From Prado023 sp963706885 (lineage in GTDB: Bacteria; Actinomycetota; Actinomycetes; S36-B12; CAIYMF01), in assembly GCA_963706885.1 (NCBI GenBank), contig CAVPNX010000029.1, positions 1-64,000 of the forward strand: DNA of 64,000 nt, read 5' to 3'. Shown here in pieces: positions 1 through 8,427 of the stretch. A program made the translations under genes and the position numbers. How positions within the stretch are numbered: position 1 is the stretch's first letter; each line of letters starts with the position of its first letter. The notes under the pieces are model-generated. The model did no database searches. It saw nothing but the letters and a program-made list of their open reading frames with translations, and was not told where the DNA came from.

Positions 1-1037
1 TGTGAGCGGGCGACCAGGTGGTTGACCGCAGCCCCGAACTGCGCGAACGCGGGGTTGGTCGTCTGCCCTGCTCGGTAGCGGTACCAGATCTGCTGGGCGA
101 TGACCGCCAGCCGGAACAGCCCGTAGACCTCGTAGAAGCGCCACCCACCGGTGGGCAGCTCCAGGCCGGTCCGGTCCAGGTAGTGCGCCACGACCTGGTC
201 GCGGGTGGGCATGCCCGGCACGTTCGAGGGCTGCCGCCGGAACATCTGGAAGACCGGGTCGTCATCGGCCTGCACCCAGTACGCCAGCGAGGCTCCGAGG
301 TCCATGAGCGGGTCGCCGACGGTGGCCATCTCCCAGTCGAGGACCGCCCGGACCTGCGACAGGTTCTCGGGGTCGACCACCAGGTTGTCGAAACGCCAGT
401 CCCCGTGGATCATCCGGGCGGCTACGTCCTCGGGCTGGTGGGCGTCCAGCCACGCCATGACCGCCTCACCGTCGGGGACGTCATCGGTGCGGGACGCCCG
501 GTAGCGCTGCGACCAGCCCTCGACCTGTCGGCGCACATAGCCCGACCCGCGCCAGAACGTGTCCAGGCCGCTGGCGGCGATGTCGACAGAGTGCAGGTCG
601 GCCAGGGAGTCGAACATGCCCAGCGCGAGGTCGCGTGCCTCCGACGGGCCGAGCGCCAGGCCGTACGGCAGGTCCCCACGCAGGATCAGCCCGGGCACGT
701 GCGCCATGACGTAGAACTCCGAGCCGAGGACGGCCGGGTCGTCGGTGTAGCCCAGCACCTCGGGGACTGCAGGGAACCACGGAGCGAGCAACCGCTGGAT
801 CTCGTACTCGCGGCGCATGTCGTGGGCGCTGGCAGCCTTGTGCCCGGCCGGCGGGCGGCGCATCACGAGGTCGCGCTCCGGGTAGCGAACAAGGAAGGTC
901 AGGTTGGATGCCCCACCCCGGAACTGCCGGACCTCCGGCAGGCCGACGGGCAGGTCCACGCGCGTGCGCACCCACATGTCGAGTGCGGCCACATCGAACG
1001 CGTCCTCGGAGCGGACGGGTCCGGCTCCGGGGATCAG
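1..1037 (-). CDS. phosphotransferase family protein (APH/ACAD10-11 N-domain type), 3' end outside window
   Basis: A kinase-fold protein of the aminoglycoside phosphotransferase/choline kinase class; its natural substrate is unknown. The frame shows an ATP-loop region FRGGASNLTF followed by FLVRY and MRRPP, the catalytic loop MIHGDWRFDNLVVD, and the metal-binding VRAVLDWEMATVGDPLMDLG. It follows the acyl-CoA dehydrogenase gene directly; in animal ACAD10/ACAD11 the same two domains are fused, so the pair probably acts together on a hydroxylated acyl substrate (inference). The start is problematic. The ATG at 1044 overlaps the dehydrogenase stop as ATGA but opens the wrong frame. Removing one base from the G run at 1029-1032 (plus strand) would join that ATG to the conserved frame. 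As written, the frame could start at CTG 1037, GTG 992 or ATG 977. The protein runs off the left edge without a stop. Confidence 0.85.
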   Translation of the reverse strand, partial: MIPGAGPVRSEDAFDVAALDMWVRTRVDLPVGLPEVRQFRGGASNLTFLVRYPERDLVMRRPPAGHKAASAHDMRREYEIQRLLAPWFPAVPEVLGYTDDPAVLGSEFYVMAHVPGLILRGDLPYGLALGPSEARDLALGMFDSLADLHSVDIAASGLDTFWRGSGYVRRQVEGWSQRYRASRTDDVPDGEAVMAWLDAHQPEDVAARMIHGDWRFDNLVVDPENLSQVRAVLDWEMATVGDPLMDLGASLAYWVQADDDPVFQMFRRQPSNVPGMPTRDQVVAHYLDRTGLELPTGGWRFYEVYGLFRLAVIAQQIWYRYRAGQTTNPAFAQFGAAVNHLVARS

Positions 1038-1040
1038 TGG

Positions 1041-2267
1041 TCATCGCGGGACCACCAACGGGCGCAGCTCGAGCCGGGCGACGTCGCGCAGGTGCACCTC
1101 GTCCGGGCCGTCGGCGATCCGCAGCGTCCTCAGCCCGGCCCACATCATCGCCAGCGGAGTGTCGTCGCTGACCCCCGCGCCGCCGTGGGTCTGGATCGCG
1201 CGGTCGACCACCTCGAGGGCCATCCGTGGGGCCACGACCTTGATGGCGGCGATCTCCTTGCGAGCGCCCTTGACCCCGACGGTGTCGATCATCCAGGCGG
1301 CCTTGAGCGTGAGGAGCCGGGCCTGCTCGATGGAGATCCGGGACTCGGCGATCCACTGCTGCACCACACCCTGGCGGGCCAGCGGCTTGCCGAACGCCAC
1401 ACGCTCGATCGAGCGGCGGCACATCAGGTCCAGCGCCCGCTCGGCCATGCCGATCGCGCGCATGCAGTGGTGGATGCGCCCCGGGCCGAGCCGGGCCTGG
1501 GCGATCGAGAACCCGGAGCCCTCGTCGCCGAGCAGGTTCGTCACCGGGACGCGCACGTCGGTGAACGTGATCTCGGCGTGCCCGTGCTGGTCGTGGTAGC
1601 CGAACACCGGCACGTTGCGCACGATCTCGACCCCGGGGGTGTCGATCGGCACCAGCACCATGGACTGCTGGTGGTAGACGTCGGCTGTCGGGTCGGTCTT
1701 GCCCATGACGACCAGGACGCGGCAGCGCGGGTCGTTCGCGCCGGTGCTCCACCACTTGCGGCCGTTGATGACGTACTCGTCGCCGACCCGCTCGATCCGG
1801 GTGGCGATGTTGCGCGCGTCGCTGCTGGCCACGTCGGGCTCGGTCATCGAGAACGCCGAGCGGATGTCACCAGCGAGCAACGGCTCGAGCCACTGCTCCT
1901 TCTGCTCGGGAGTGCCGAACATGTGCAGGATCTCCATGTTGCCGGTGTCCGGCGCGGCACAGTTCAGGGCCTCCGGCGCGATCTCCGGGGACCAGCCGGT
2001 CAGCTCGGCCAGTGGCGCGTAGTCCAGGACGCTCAGTCCGTGGGCGGGGTCGGTGCTGTCCGGGAGGAACAGGTTCCACAACCCTGAGGCGCGCGCCTGG
2101 GACTTGAGGTCCTCGACGACCGCCGGCAGCTCGTGGGGGTTCCCGGCCGCGGCCAGCTCGCGGCGCTGGGCCGCGTAGACCGGTTCCGCGGGGAGCACGG
2201 CATCGTCCATGAAGGACTGAAGCCTCGTGAGGTACTCCTGTGCGCGGGGGCTGTGCTGGAAGTCCAT
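1041..2267 (-). CDS. acyl-CoA dehydrogenase family protein (ACAD10/11-like)
   Basis: FAD-dependent alpha,beta-dehydrogenation of an acyl-CoA, 408 residues, usual family length. Visible motifs are the FAD/substrate signature FSMTEPDVASSDARN, the YVINGRKWWSTGA segment, and the C-terminal HGGAGVSDDTPLAMMW followed by LRIADGPDEVH, which is typical of the ACAD10/11-like branch. The start at ATG 2267 is chosen because GGAG lies about 6 nt upstream; a longer frame to 2342 has no ribosome site. Its stop overlaps the ATG of the phosphotransferase gene, so the two are likely translated together. The exact acyl substrate cannot be read from the sequence. Confidence 0.92.
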   Translation of the reverse strand: MDFQHSPRAQEYLTRLQSFMDDAVLPAEPVYAAQRRELAAAGNPHELPAVVEDLKSQARASGLWNLFLPDSTDPAHGLSVLDYAPLAELTGWSPEIAPEALNCAAPDTGNMEILHMFGTPEQKEQWLEPLLAGDIRSAFSMTEPDVASSDARNIATRIERVGDEYVINGRKWWSTGANDPRCRVLVVMGKTDPTADVYHQQSMVLVPIDTPGVEIVRNVPVFGYHDQHGHAEITFTDVRVPVTNLLGDEGSGFSIAQARLGPGRIHHCMRAIGMAERALDLMCRRSIERVAFGKPLARQGVVQQWIAESRISIEQARLLTLKAAWMIDTVGVKGARKEIAAIKVVAPRMALEVVDRAIQTHGGAGVSDDTPLAMMWAGLRTLRIADGPDEVHLRDVARLELRPLVVPR

Positions 2268-2378
2268 GGGTTCTCCGTCCCGTCCGGGCTGCGGGGCGCC
2301 GACGCGGGCGCCCGTGCGGGCCTGTCGTTGGTACGTTGGCATCGTCCCACCCCGGTGTCAGCCCGAGAGGAGGGCCCC

Positions 2379-3158
2379 ATGGCCCAGGAGATCCCGATGG
2401 ACCTCACCGGGCGGGTGGCGCTCGTGACGGGCGGCGCCTCGGGGATCGGTGCGGGTGTGTGCCGGATGCTGGCCGGCGCCGGGGCGAACGTGGTCGTGTG
2501 CGACCTCGACGGCCCGGGGGCAGGGGCGCTGGCATCCGAGATCGGGGGCCTGGCGGTGCACGGGGACGTCAGTGTGCTGGCCGACAACGAGGCGGCGGTC
2601 GCTGCGGCTGTCCAGGTGTTCGGCGGATTGGACGTGGTCATCCTGAACGCCGGTGTCGACAGCCTGGCGCTGACCTTCGACACGTTCGATGAGACGGCCT
2701 ATCGGCGGGCCATGGGGGTGAACCTCGATGGTGTGGTCTTCGGGTTGGCCGCCGCGGTGCCCGAGCTGCGGGCGCGTGGCGGGGGCCGGATCGTTGTCCT
2801 GGCCAGCCTCGCAGGACTGGCGCCCGTGCCGATGGACCCGATCTACGCCGCGAACAAGGCGGCTGTGGTCAACCTCGTCCGGTCCGTCGGCCCCGGGCTG
2901 GCGGCGCGGGGGATCGTGGTCAACGCCGTCTGCCCCGGGTTCACCGACACCGCGATCGTCGACCCCGTTCGCGGGATGCTGGAGGCGACGAACGTGCCGC
3001 TCATGTCGGTCGACGAGGTCGTGATCGCGATCGGGGCTGTGCTGGGATCGCCCTCGGCCGGCGAGGCGTGGCTCGTCCAGCACGGCCATCCGGCCCAGCC
3101 GTACCGGTTCCGCGGCGTCCCCGGCCCGGCACCGAGCGCCCCAGCCGCAGGTTCGTGA
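2379..3158 (+). CDS. short-chain dehydrogenase/reductase
   Basis: A classical NAD(P)-dependent SDR of 259 residues. The nucleotide-binding TGGASGIG lies at residues 17-24, the LNAGV structural motif near 90, the catalytic Ser in VLASLAG, and the active-site YAANK near 150. An acidic VCDLD after the second strand favours NAD(H) over NADP(H) (family rule). The ATG at 2379 has a strong AGGAGG-like site just upstream; in-frame codons further upstream do not. It is divergent from the acyl-CoA dehydrogenase with about 110 bp between starts, which suggests a shared regulatory region and a role in the same lipid or hydroxy-acid pathway (inference). The substrate is unknown. Confidence 0.9.
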   Translation: MAQEIPMDLTGRVALVTGGASGIGAGVCRMLAGAGANVVVCDLDGPGAGALASEIGGLAVHGDVSVLADNEAAVAAAVQVFGGLDVVILNAGVDSLALTFDTFDETAYRRAMGVNLDGVVFGLAAAVPELRARGGGRIVVLASLAGLAPVPMDPIYAANKAAVVNLVRSVGPGLAARGIVVNAVCPGFTDTAIVDPVRGMLEATNVPLMSVDEVVIAIGAVLGSPSAGEAWLVQHGHPAQPYRFRGVPGPAPSAPAAGS

Positions 3159-3243
3159 CCCGTCCCGCCCTGCCCGTCTGCTCGCCGAGTGTCGCGTCCG
3201 ATTCCTGCTAGTGCGCCCCGCCCGGGTGGGGGAGGATGTGGAC

Positions 3244-4950
3244 ATGGACCTCGGCCTGGATCACGAGCGCTGCTATCGCGCGGTGGCCAGCCGGGACGCC
3301 CGGTTCGACGGGTCCTTCTACACCGCCGTGCGGACCACGGGGATCTACTGCCGGCCGAGTTGCCCGGCCATCACGCCCAAGCGCGGCAACGTGACCTTCT
3401 TCAGGACGGCCGCGGCCGCCCAGCGTGACGGCTTCCGGGCCTGTCGGCGGTGCCTTCCCGACGCCGTTCCCGGGTCGCCCGACTGGAACGTGCGCGGCGA
3501 CGTCGTGGCCCGCGCCATGCGGCTCGTGGCCGACGGGGCAGTCGAACGCACGGGGGTGGCGGGCGTCGCCGCGGCGCTCGGCTACAGCGAGCGGCACCTC
3601 AACCGCCTGGTGACCGAGGAGCTCGGGGCCGGCCTCCTGGCGATCGCCCGCACGCAACGGGCGCACACAGCACGGATCCTGCTGGAGACAACGGGCCTGC
3701 CGGCCAGCGAGGTGGCATGGGCGGCAGGGTTCGGAAGCATCCGATCGTTCAACGAGACGATCGCCGCGGTGTACGGCGAAGCCCCCACGGCGCTGCGCAG
3801 TCGCCGGACCCGCGGGGGACCGGGAACGGATCGGCGACCCTCGGCAGCCCGGCCGCCCTCAGGCGTCGCACACGCCCCGATCCGGGTGCGCCTGGCCACA
3901 CGCCAGCCGTTCGACGCCGGTGCCCTGCTCACGTTCCTGGGGCACCGTTCGGTCGCTGGGCTCGAGGAGTGGGACGGGCGGACGTACCGGCGCACGCTCG
4001 ACCTGCCCCACGGCCACGCGACCGTGGCCTGTCACGTGACTCCGGGCGGCCTGCTCGCGGAGTTCCGGCTCGCGGACCTGCGGGACCTGGCGCCGGGGGT
4101 TGCCCGGGTGCGCCGGCTGTTCGATCTCGACGCCGACCCGGTCGCGGTGGCCGACCTGCTCGGCGCCGACGCGTGGCTCGGTCCGCTCGTGGCCGCGCGC
4201 CCCGGACTGCGGGTCCCCGGCAGTGTGGACGCGCACGAGATCGTGGTCCGCGCGATCGTCGGGCAGCAGGTCAGCGTGGCGGGGGCGGCGACGGTGGTGG
4301 GCCGCCTGGTGGCTGCCCACGGCGAGCCGCTGGAGCTCCCCGATCCGGTGCTGACCCACGTCTTCCCGACGGTCGACCGCCTGGCTGGGGCCGACCCGGC
4401 GGGGCTGTCCATGCCACGGGCGCGTGGGGTGGCGCTGGTGGGGGTCTGCCGGGCCCTGGCCGAGGGCGACCTCATCCTGGATCAGGGGATCGACCGGTCG
4501 GCCATCGACGCCGAGCTCCGGGCCCGGCCGGGCATCGGGCCATGGACCGCGGCCTACATCCGGATGCGCGGGCTGGGCGACCCCGACGTGATGCTTGCAG
4601 CCGACCTCGGGGTGCGCCACGCGGTTGCGGCCCTCGGTGGCGATGACCACGCCCGCGAGATCGAACGGGCGGCGCACGCCTGGCGGCCGTGGCGGTCCTA
4701 CGCGGTTGCGCACCTCTGGGCCAGTCTGGATCCGCCCGATCCGGGTCGTGCGGCGGGCGGACCGGTGGCGGGATCTGCGCGACCCTCTGGTGTCGATGGG
4801 CCCCCCTCAGCCGCGCGCGCGGAGGCTGCCCGCGAGGGGGCGCACGGGCCGACTGGCGAGGATGCGGGCCGGCCGCAACCAGCCGGCGAGGACGAACTAC
4901 GACGGACGACGACCCCGCCGCGGCGGGCCCCCGGGAAGGTGACGCGATGA
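3244..4950 (+). CDS. alkA: Ada N-domain / AraC-type HTH / AlkA DNA-3-methyladenine glycosylase fusion
   Basis: A repair-and-regulation fusion of 568 residues. Residues 1-75 form the Ada methyl-phosphotriester domain with zinc ligands C36, C40 (YCRPSC) and C67, C70 (CRRC). An AraC-type HTH follows (about 85-185), then the AlkA N-terminal fold and the HhH-GPD glycosylase domain, with PGIGPWTAAYIRMRG and the catalytic Asp in LAADLGV. It should excise alkylated bases and, when methylated on the Ada domain, activate the adaptive response (family knowledge). The ATG at 3244 has GGAGG about 8 nt upstream. The last 80 residues are low-complexity, rich in Gly, Pro and Ala. The stop overlaps the next start as ATGA, giving one operon with ogt. 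Confidence 0.93.
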   Translation: MDLGLDHERCYRAVASRDARFDGSFYTAVRTTGIYCRPSCPAITPKRGNVTFFRTAAAAQRDGFRACRRCLPDAVPGSPDWNVRGDVVARAMRLVADGAVERTGVAGVAAALGYSERHLNRLVTEELGAGLLAIARTQRAHTARILLETTGLPASEVAWAAGFGSIRSFNETIAAVYGEAPTALRSRRTRGGPGTDRRPSAARPPSGVAHAPIRVRLATRQPFDAGALLTFLGHRSVAGLEEWDGRTYRRTLDLPHGHATVACHVTPGGLLAEFRLADLRDLAPGVARVRRLFDLDADPVAVADLLGADAWLGPLVAARPGLRVPGSVDAHEIVVRAIVGQQVSVAGAATVVGRLVAAHGEPLELPDPVLTHVFPTVDRLAGADPAGLSMPRARGVALVGVCRALAEGDLILDQGIDRSAIDAELRARPGIGPWTAAYIRMRGLGDPDVMLAADLGVRHAVAALGGDDHAREIERAAHAWRPWRSYAVAHLWASLDPPDPGRAAGGPVAGSARPSGVDGPPSAARAEAAREGAHGPTGEDAGRPQPAGEDELRRTTTPPRRAPGKVTR

Positions 4951-5603
4951 CACGCACGCGCAAGAGCAGCGACCAGGCGGACCTGAGCCGGCGGACGATG
5001 AGCACGCCCATCGGGCCGCTCGAGCTCGTCGCCGGGCCCACCGGGCTGCGAGCGGTCCTGTGGCCCGGCGAGGACGGATCCCGGGTGGCCCGGGCCATCG
5101 GCGCTCCTGGGCATCCGGTGCCCACCGGAGCCGATGGGGAAACGGGCATGGCCTCGGATGCCTCGACCGACGTCCACAACGGAATCGGGGCCAGTGATCC
5201 ATCGGGGCGGGGGCTTGTCGCAGCCGACTGCCCGGACGCGAGCAGCGCCGAGGGACACCTCGATCGGGCCGAGGTACAACTCGGCGAGTACTTCGCGGGC
5301 ACCCGCCGGGACTTCGACCTCGACCTGGACCCGGTGGGCACGGACTTCCAGCTCCGCGCGTGGCAGGTGCTTCGGGGCATCCCCTACGGGCGGACCCTCA
5401 GCTACGGCGAGCAGGCCGCAGAGGTCGGCGACCCCGGGGCGGCTCGTGCCGTGGGGGCGGCCAACGGGCGAAACCCGCTGTCGATCGTGGTGCCCTGCCA
5501 CCGGGTGGTCGCGGCCTCAGGTGCACTCACAGGGTTCGCTGGCGGCCTGGACGTCAAGGCGTGGCTGCTGGACCACGAGCGGACGGTCCTCGCGGACGGG
5601 TGA
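4947..5603 (+). CDS. ogt: methylated-DNA--[protein]-cysteine S-methyltransferase
   Basis: Suicide repair of O6-methylguanine by methyl transfer to its own cysteine; 218 residues. The active-site IVVPCHRVV is present, preceded by the DNA-binding segment RGIPYGRTLSYGEQA and followed by GALTGFAGGLDVKAWLL. Between the first strand region and the DNA-binding domain lies an insertion of about 60 residues (roughly 45-105) rich in Gly, Asp and Ser, which makes it longer than the usual 160-180. Translationally coupled to the Ada-AlkA fusion (ATGA overlap), so together they form a split Ada response. Confidence 0.94.
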   Translation: MTRTRKSSDQADLSRRTMSTPIGPLELVAGPTGLRAVLWPGEDGSRVARAIGAPGHPVPTGADGETGMASDASTDVHNGIGASDPSGRGLVAADCPDASSAEGHLDRAEVQLGEYFAGTRRDFDLDLDPVGTDFQLRAWQVLRGIPYGRTLSYGEQAAEVGDPGAARAVGAANGRNPLSIVVPCHRVVAASGALTGFAGGLDVKAWLLDHERTVLADG

Positions 5604-5655
5604 CGCCGGTCGGGGCGCGGCACCCCGTTCCTGCGGTGATCGTCCAGCGGTCGAC

Positions 5656-5838
5656 GCGAACCTTGCGCCCGTTCCGGTGGATAGCGGCCCAGGGGATCAC
5701 CCTGGGAACCGTCCTCGCGCCCGCTCCGGTCGAACCGGACGGTCATGTATGGGCCGGTTCGACTCGAATGGGCGCGAGGCTCGGCGGACGCGGCGTTGGT
5801 AGGAGCCCTTTCGACCGGAACGGGCGCGAGGTCAACGC
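5656..5838. repeat. four-unit palindromic intergenic repeat, copy A
   Basis: Four versions of one 20-28 bp unit occur here: two forward (5656-5678 and 5706-5733) and two inverted (5756-5781 and 5810-5838). The shared core reads CTCGCGCCCGTTCCGGTCGA with small changes. The units can pair as nested or adjacent hairpins. The element fills the gap between the convergent ogt and feoC genes, and its last unit supplies the feoC stop codon. A second element of the same design lies at 40631-40814. Confidence 0.75.
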
Positions 5839-6104
5839 GGTACGACCCGCCATGCGGTGAGGCCCGAACCGACCAGGGACCCGACCCCCGCGGAGGCGCA
5901 GCCCCCGGAGGAACCGCACCCCGAACAGCCCTCAGTCGCGCAGCCGCCGGCGAACACGAGGACCCGACGGATCCGCCCGGTCGAGGCCAGGGCAGCCAGT
6001 GCCGTCTCGGCGTCCTCGGCCGGCGCGCCGGTGCGGCGGGAGACCTCGGCCGTCGAGCCCGCGCCGTCGGCGACGGCTGCCAGCACCTCACCCAGCAGGC
6101 TCAT
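5832..6104 (-). CDS. feoC: FeoC-like winged-helix protein, Cys-rich
   Basis: A 90-residue partner of FeoB. The first 50 residues fit a small winged-helix domain (LGEVLAAVADGAGSTAEVSRR, then a recognition helix with TALAALASTGRI). Residues 53-68 carry four cysteines in the pattern C-x4-C-x2-C-x5-C, the kind of cluster reported to bind an Fe-S centre in FeoC proteins. The ATG overlaps the feoB stop (ATGA). The C-terminus is Gly/Ala/Ser-rich, and the gene ends inside the palindromic repeat. It could regulate FeoB stability or act as an iron-sensing transcription factor. Confidence 0.75.
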   Translation of the reverse strand: MSLLGEVLAAVADGAGSTAEVSRRTGAPAEDAETALAALASTGRIRRVLVFAGGCATEGCSGCGSSGGCASAGVGSLVGSGLTAWRVVPR

Positions 6105-8068
6105 GTCAGGGCCGCGCCGATCTGGAACACGGCGACGGCCAGGATCCAGGCCATGACGAACTGCATGCCGACGCCGGCTGCGGTCCACCGTGTGCCGATC
6201 TGGCGCTTCTGGGCGGCCAGCGTTGCTACGCACGGGGTGTAGGCCAGCAGGAACACCAGGAACGCCGCCGCGGCCGCCTGCGGGTGCCCGCCGGAGCTGG
6301 CGGCGAAATCGGCGTAGACGGCCGCCGAGAGGTCGACGTCCGCCGGGTAGGTCTGGGCCCACGAGGAGATCACGGCCTCCTTGGCCACGAACCCCACGAT
6401 CAGGGCGCCCACCGCATGCCACTCGGCGAAGCCGGTGGGGATGAACAGGACGCTGGCCTGCTCCGCGATCCAGGCGTACAGGCTGTCGGAGATCGGCACC
6501 TCGCCGACGGCCCATGTGGTCCCGGGTGCGGGGATCACGCCGAGCGCCCACACCACCGCGACCGTGGCGACGATGATCCCCGACGCCGTCTGCAGGAACC
6601 CGCGCAGGCGCATCCAGGTGGCGGATCCGAGCAGGCGCACCGAGGGGCGCTGGTAGGGCGGCAGGTCGAGCACGAGCGGGTCGGAGCCCATCGTCCGGAT
6701 CAACGTGGAGCGCAGGAGCAGGCCGCCGAGGATCACCAGCAGGATGCTCGTGACGTACATGAGGAATACGACCGTGCCGGCGTTGGCCGGGAAGAACGTG
6801 GCCGCGACCATCACGTACACGGTCAGCCGCGCGGAGCAGGACGTGAACGGGACGAGCAGGGCGGTGAGCAGCCGGTGCCGGGAGTCGGGCAGGACACGCA
6901 CTGCGGAGATGGCAGGCACGTTGCAGCCGAACCCGACGACCAGCGGCAGGAAGGCGCGCCCGGGAAGGCCGAGGCGGCCCATGAGCCGGTCGGTCACCAC
7001 TGCGGCGCGCGCCATGTACCCGGAGTCCTCGAGCAGGGCCAGCAGCGCGAACATGATCGCCATGAGGGGCACGAACGTGAGCAGCATGCCGACGCCGGCG
7101 ATCAGGCCGTCCACGACGAAGCCCTCGACGAGGCTGCCGCCGAGGCCGACTGCGGCGAACGCGGCGGTCGTCAGGGACGTGACCGGGCCGGTGAAGAATG
7201 CGTCCAGGGCGTCCTGCAGGGGAGCGGCCACGGTGGTGGTCAGGGCGAAAACGGCCCACATGACGCCCAGGAAGATCACGGGTCCCAGGACCGGGGCGGT
7301 CACCCATCGGTCGATGCGGTCCGACCACGTGCCGCGACTCTCGTGCGTGCGGGTGGTCACCCGTGCGGTGGTATCGGTGACCCAGGCGAAGACCACCTCG
7401 GCCCGCGCGAGGTCGTCGTCCGGGTCGAGGGTGGAGGCGAGGTCGTCGAGGGCCGTGGGTGGGCAGGAGGTGCAGTCGATCGGGCAGTCCACGCGGCACC
7501 CACCAGGGGCCGCGGGCGCCAGCACCAACGGGTGGCTGGCCGTCCGTGACAGGGCCCCGGCGACTGCCTCGGCCAGGGCGTGGACGTCCCGGCGTCGAGG
7601 ATCGAGGCGCACCACCGGAACGCCGAGGCGCTCGGCGAGGACCCCGTCGTCGACCTCGACGCCACGACGGGCGGCGACGTCGGTCATGGTCAGGGCGACG
7701 ACCACGGGAACCGGCAGCTGGCGGACGTGCGCGGCCAGGACCAGGGAGCGCCCGAGGTGGGCGGCGTCGCAGACGACCACGACGGCGTCGACGGTGTCCC
7801 CACCGTGCAGCAGCTCGGCGGTCAGGGCCTCGTCGGGGGACATGGGGTCCAGCGAGTACGCGCCCGGGAGGTCGGTCAGCGACACCTCACCGAACGCAGG
7901 GTCGGTCCAGCGCCCGGAGCCGACCTCGACGCTCGTGCCCGGGTAGTTGCCCACCGCGCGCCCGGCTCCGGTGAGGGCGTTGAACATCGTGGACTTGCCG
8001 GAGTTGGGGCTGCCGACGAGGGCGACCCTGGGCGAACCCGGGTCCCGCGGGGCGCCCGGGTGCCTCAT
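6101..8068 (-). CDS. feoB: ferrous iron transport protein B
   Basis: GTP-dependent Fe(II) uptake protein of the inner membrane, 655 residues. The N-terminal G-domain has G1 GSPNSGKST (about 19-27), the G2-region Thr in NYPGTSVEVG and G3 DLPGAYSL; the G4 position reads ALTMTD instead of NxxD. A Cys-rich insert CRVDCPIDCTSC follows the G-domain. The membrane part has two Gate-type modules and about 9-10 hydrophobic segments, including GYMARAAVVTDRLMG and GFGCNVPAI. Start ATG 8068 is 17 bp after the feoA stop. Long in-frame upstream sequence belongs to other genes and is ignored. Confidence 0.95.
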   Translation of the reverse strand: MRHPGAPRDPGSPRVALVGSPNSGKSTMFNALTGAGRAVGNYPGTSVEVGSGRWTDPAFGEVSLTDLPGAYSLDPMSPDEALTAELLHGGDTVDAVVVVCDAAHLGRSLVLAAHVRQLPVPVVVALTMTDVAARRGVEVDDGVLAERLGVPVVRLDPRRRDVHALAEAVAGALSRTASHPLVLAPAAPGGCRVDCPIDCTSCPPTALDDLASTLDPDDDLARAEVVFAWVTDTTARVTTRTHESRGTWSDRIDRWVTAPVLGPVIFLGVMWAVFALTTTVAAPLQDALDAFFTGPVTSLTTAAFAAVGLGGSLVEGFVVDGLIAGVGMLLTFVPLMAIMFALLALLEDSGYMARAAVVTDRLMGRLGLPGRAFLPLVVGFGCNVPAISAVRVLPDSRHRLLTALLVPFTSCSARLTVYVMVAATFFPANAGTVVFLMYVTSILLVILGGLLLRSTLIRTMGSDPLVLDLPPYQRPSVRLLGSATWMRLRGFLQTASGIIVATVAVVWALGVIPAPGTTWAVGEVPISDSLYAWIAEQASVLFIPTGFAEWHAVGALIVGFVAKEAVISSWAQTYPADVDLSAAVYADFAASSGGHPQAAAAAFLVFLLAYTPCVATLAAQKRQIGTRWTAAGVGMQFVMAWILAVAVFQIGAALT

Positions 8069-8085
8069 GGCAGTTGGCCACAGTG

Positions 8086-8373
8086 TCAGCCATGCGCGGA
8101 CACCTCGTCGCTGACCTCGATGCTGGCCAGGATCTGGCGCGAGACGGCGAGTCGGTCGTCGCCGATCGCCAGGATCGCCCCACCGCCGCTGGTCCGGGAC
8201 AGGATCTGCAGACGTGCGCCGGGCCTGACCCCCAGTTCGGCCAGTCGCAGGGAGACCCGCGGGTCGGCCGCACCGGAGGGGTCCCCGGGGCTCGTGGTGC
8301 CCAGGTCGCCGGTGGCTCCGCCTGGTCCCAGGACGGTCAGCGGCTGCCCGGGGCGGGCTGCGTCGAGCTTCAT
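8086..8373 (-). CDS. feoA: ferrous iron transport protein A (SH3-like)
   Basis: A 95-residue cytoplasmic protein with one SH3-like FeoA domain: RLAELGVRPGARLQIL, followed by GGGAILAIGDDRLAVSRQIL and an end strand. It supports FeoB activity. First gene of the feoABC operon. No Shine-Dalgarno site is visible before ATG 8373; a -10-like TACCCT lies 7 nt upstream (8386-8381), so the mRNA is probably leaderless. A DtxR-type palindrome sits over the -35 region, so iron repression is expected. Confidence 0.93.
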   Translation of the reverse strand: MKLDAARPGQPLTVLGPGGATGDLGTTSPGDPSGAADPRVSLRLAELGVRPGARLQILSRTSGGGAILAIGDDRLAVSRQILASIEVSDEVSAHG

Positions 8374-8390
8374 GGGCAGGAGGGTACCTG

Positions 8391-8412
8391 ACGGTAAGGC
8401 TTGCCTTACCGT
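8391..8412. promoter_or_regulatory. DtxR/IdeR-type iron box upstream of feoA
   Basis: A perfect inverted repeat with 10-bp arms, ACGGTAAGGC and GCCTTACCGT, separated by TT. Its centre GTAAGGC-TT-GCCTTAC resembles the DtxR/IdeR iron box (a TTAGGTTAG-type half site and its complement). It covers the -35 region of feoA, whose -10-like TACCCT is at 8386-8381. Expected effect: repression of feoABC when iron is plentiful. Confidence 0.85.
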
Positions 8413-8427
8413 GCCATTGGTCCCGGT

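Noticed and set aside
18..2087. Plus-strand open frame of 689 codons opposite the phosphotransferase and acyl-CoA dehydrogenase genes
   Set aside because: Composition is that of an antisense shadow (Arg/His/Val-rich, no motif); the minus-strand frames carry clear family motifs.
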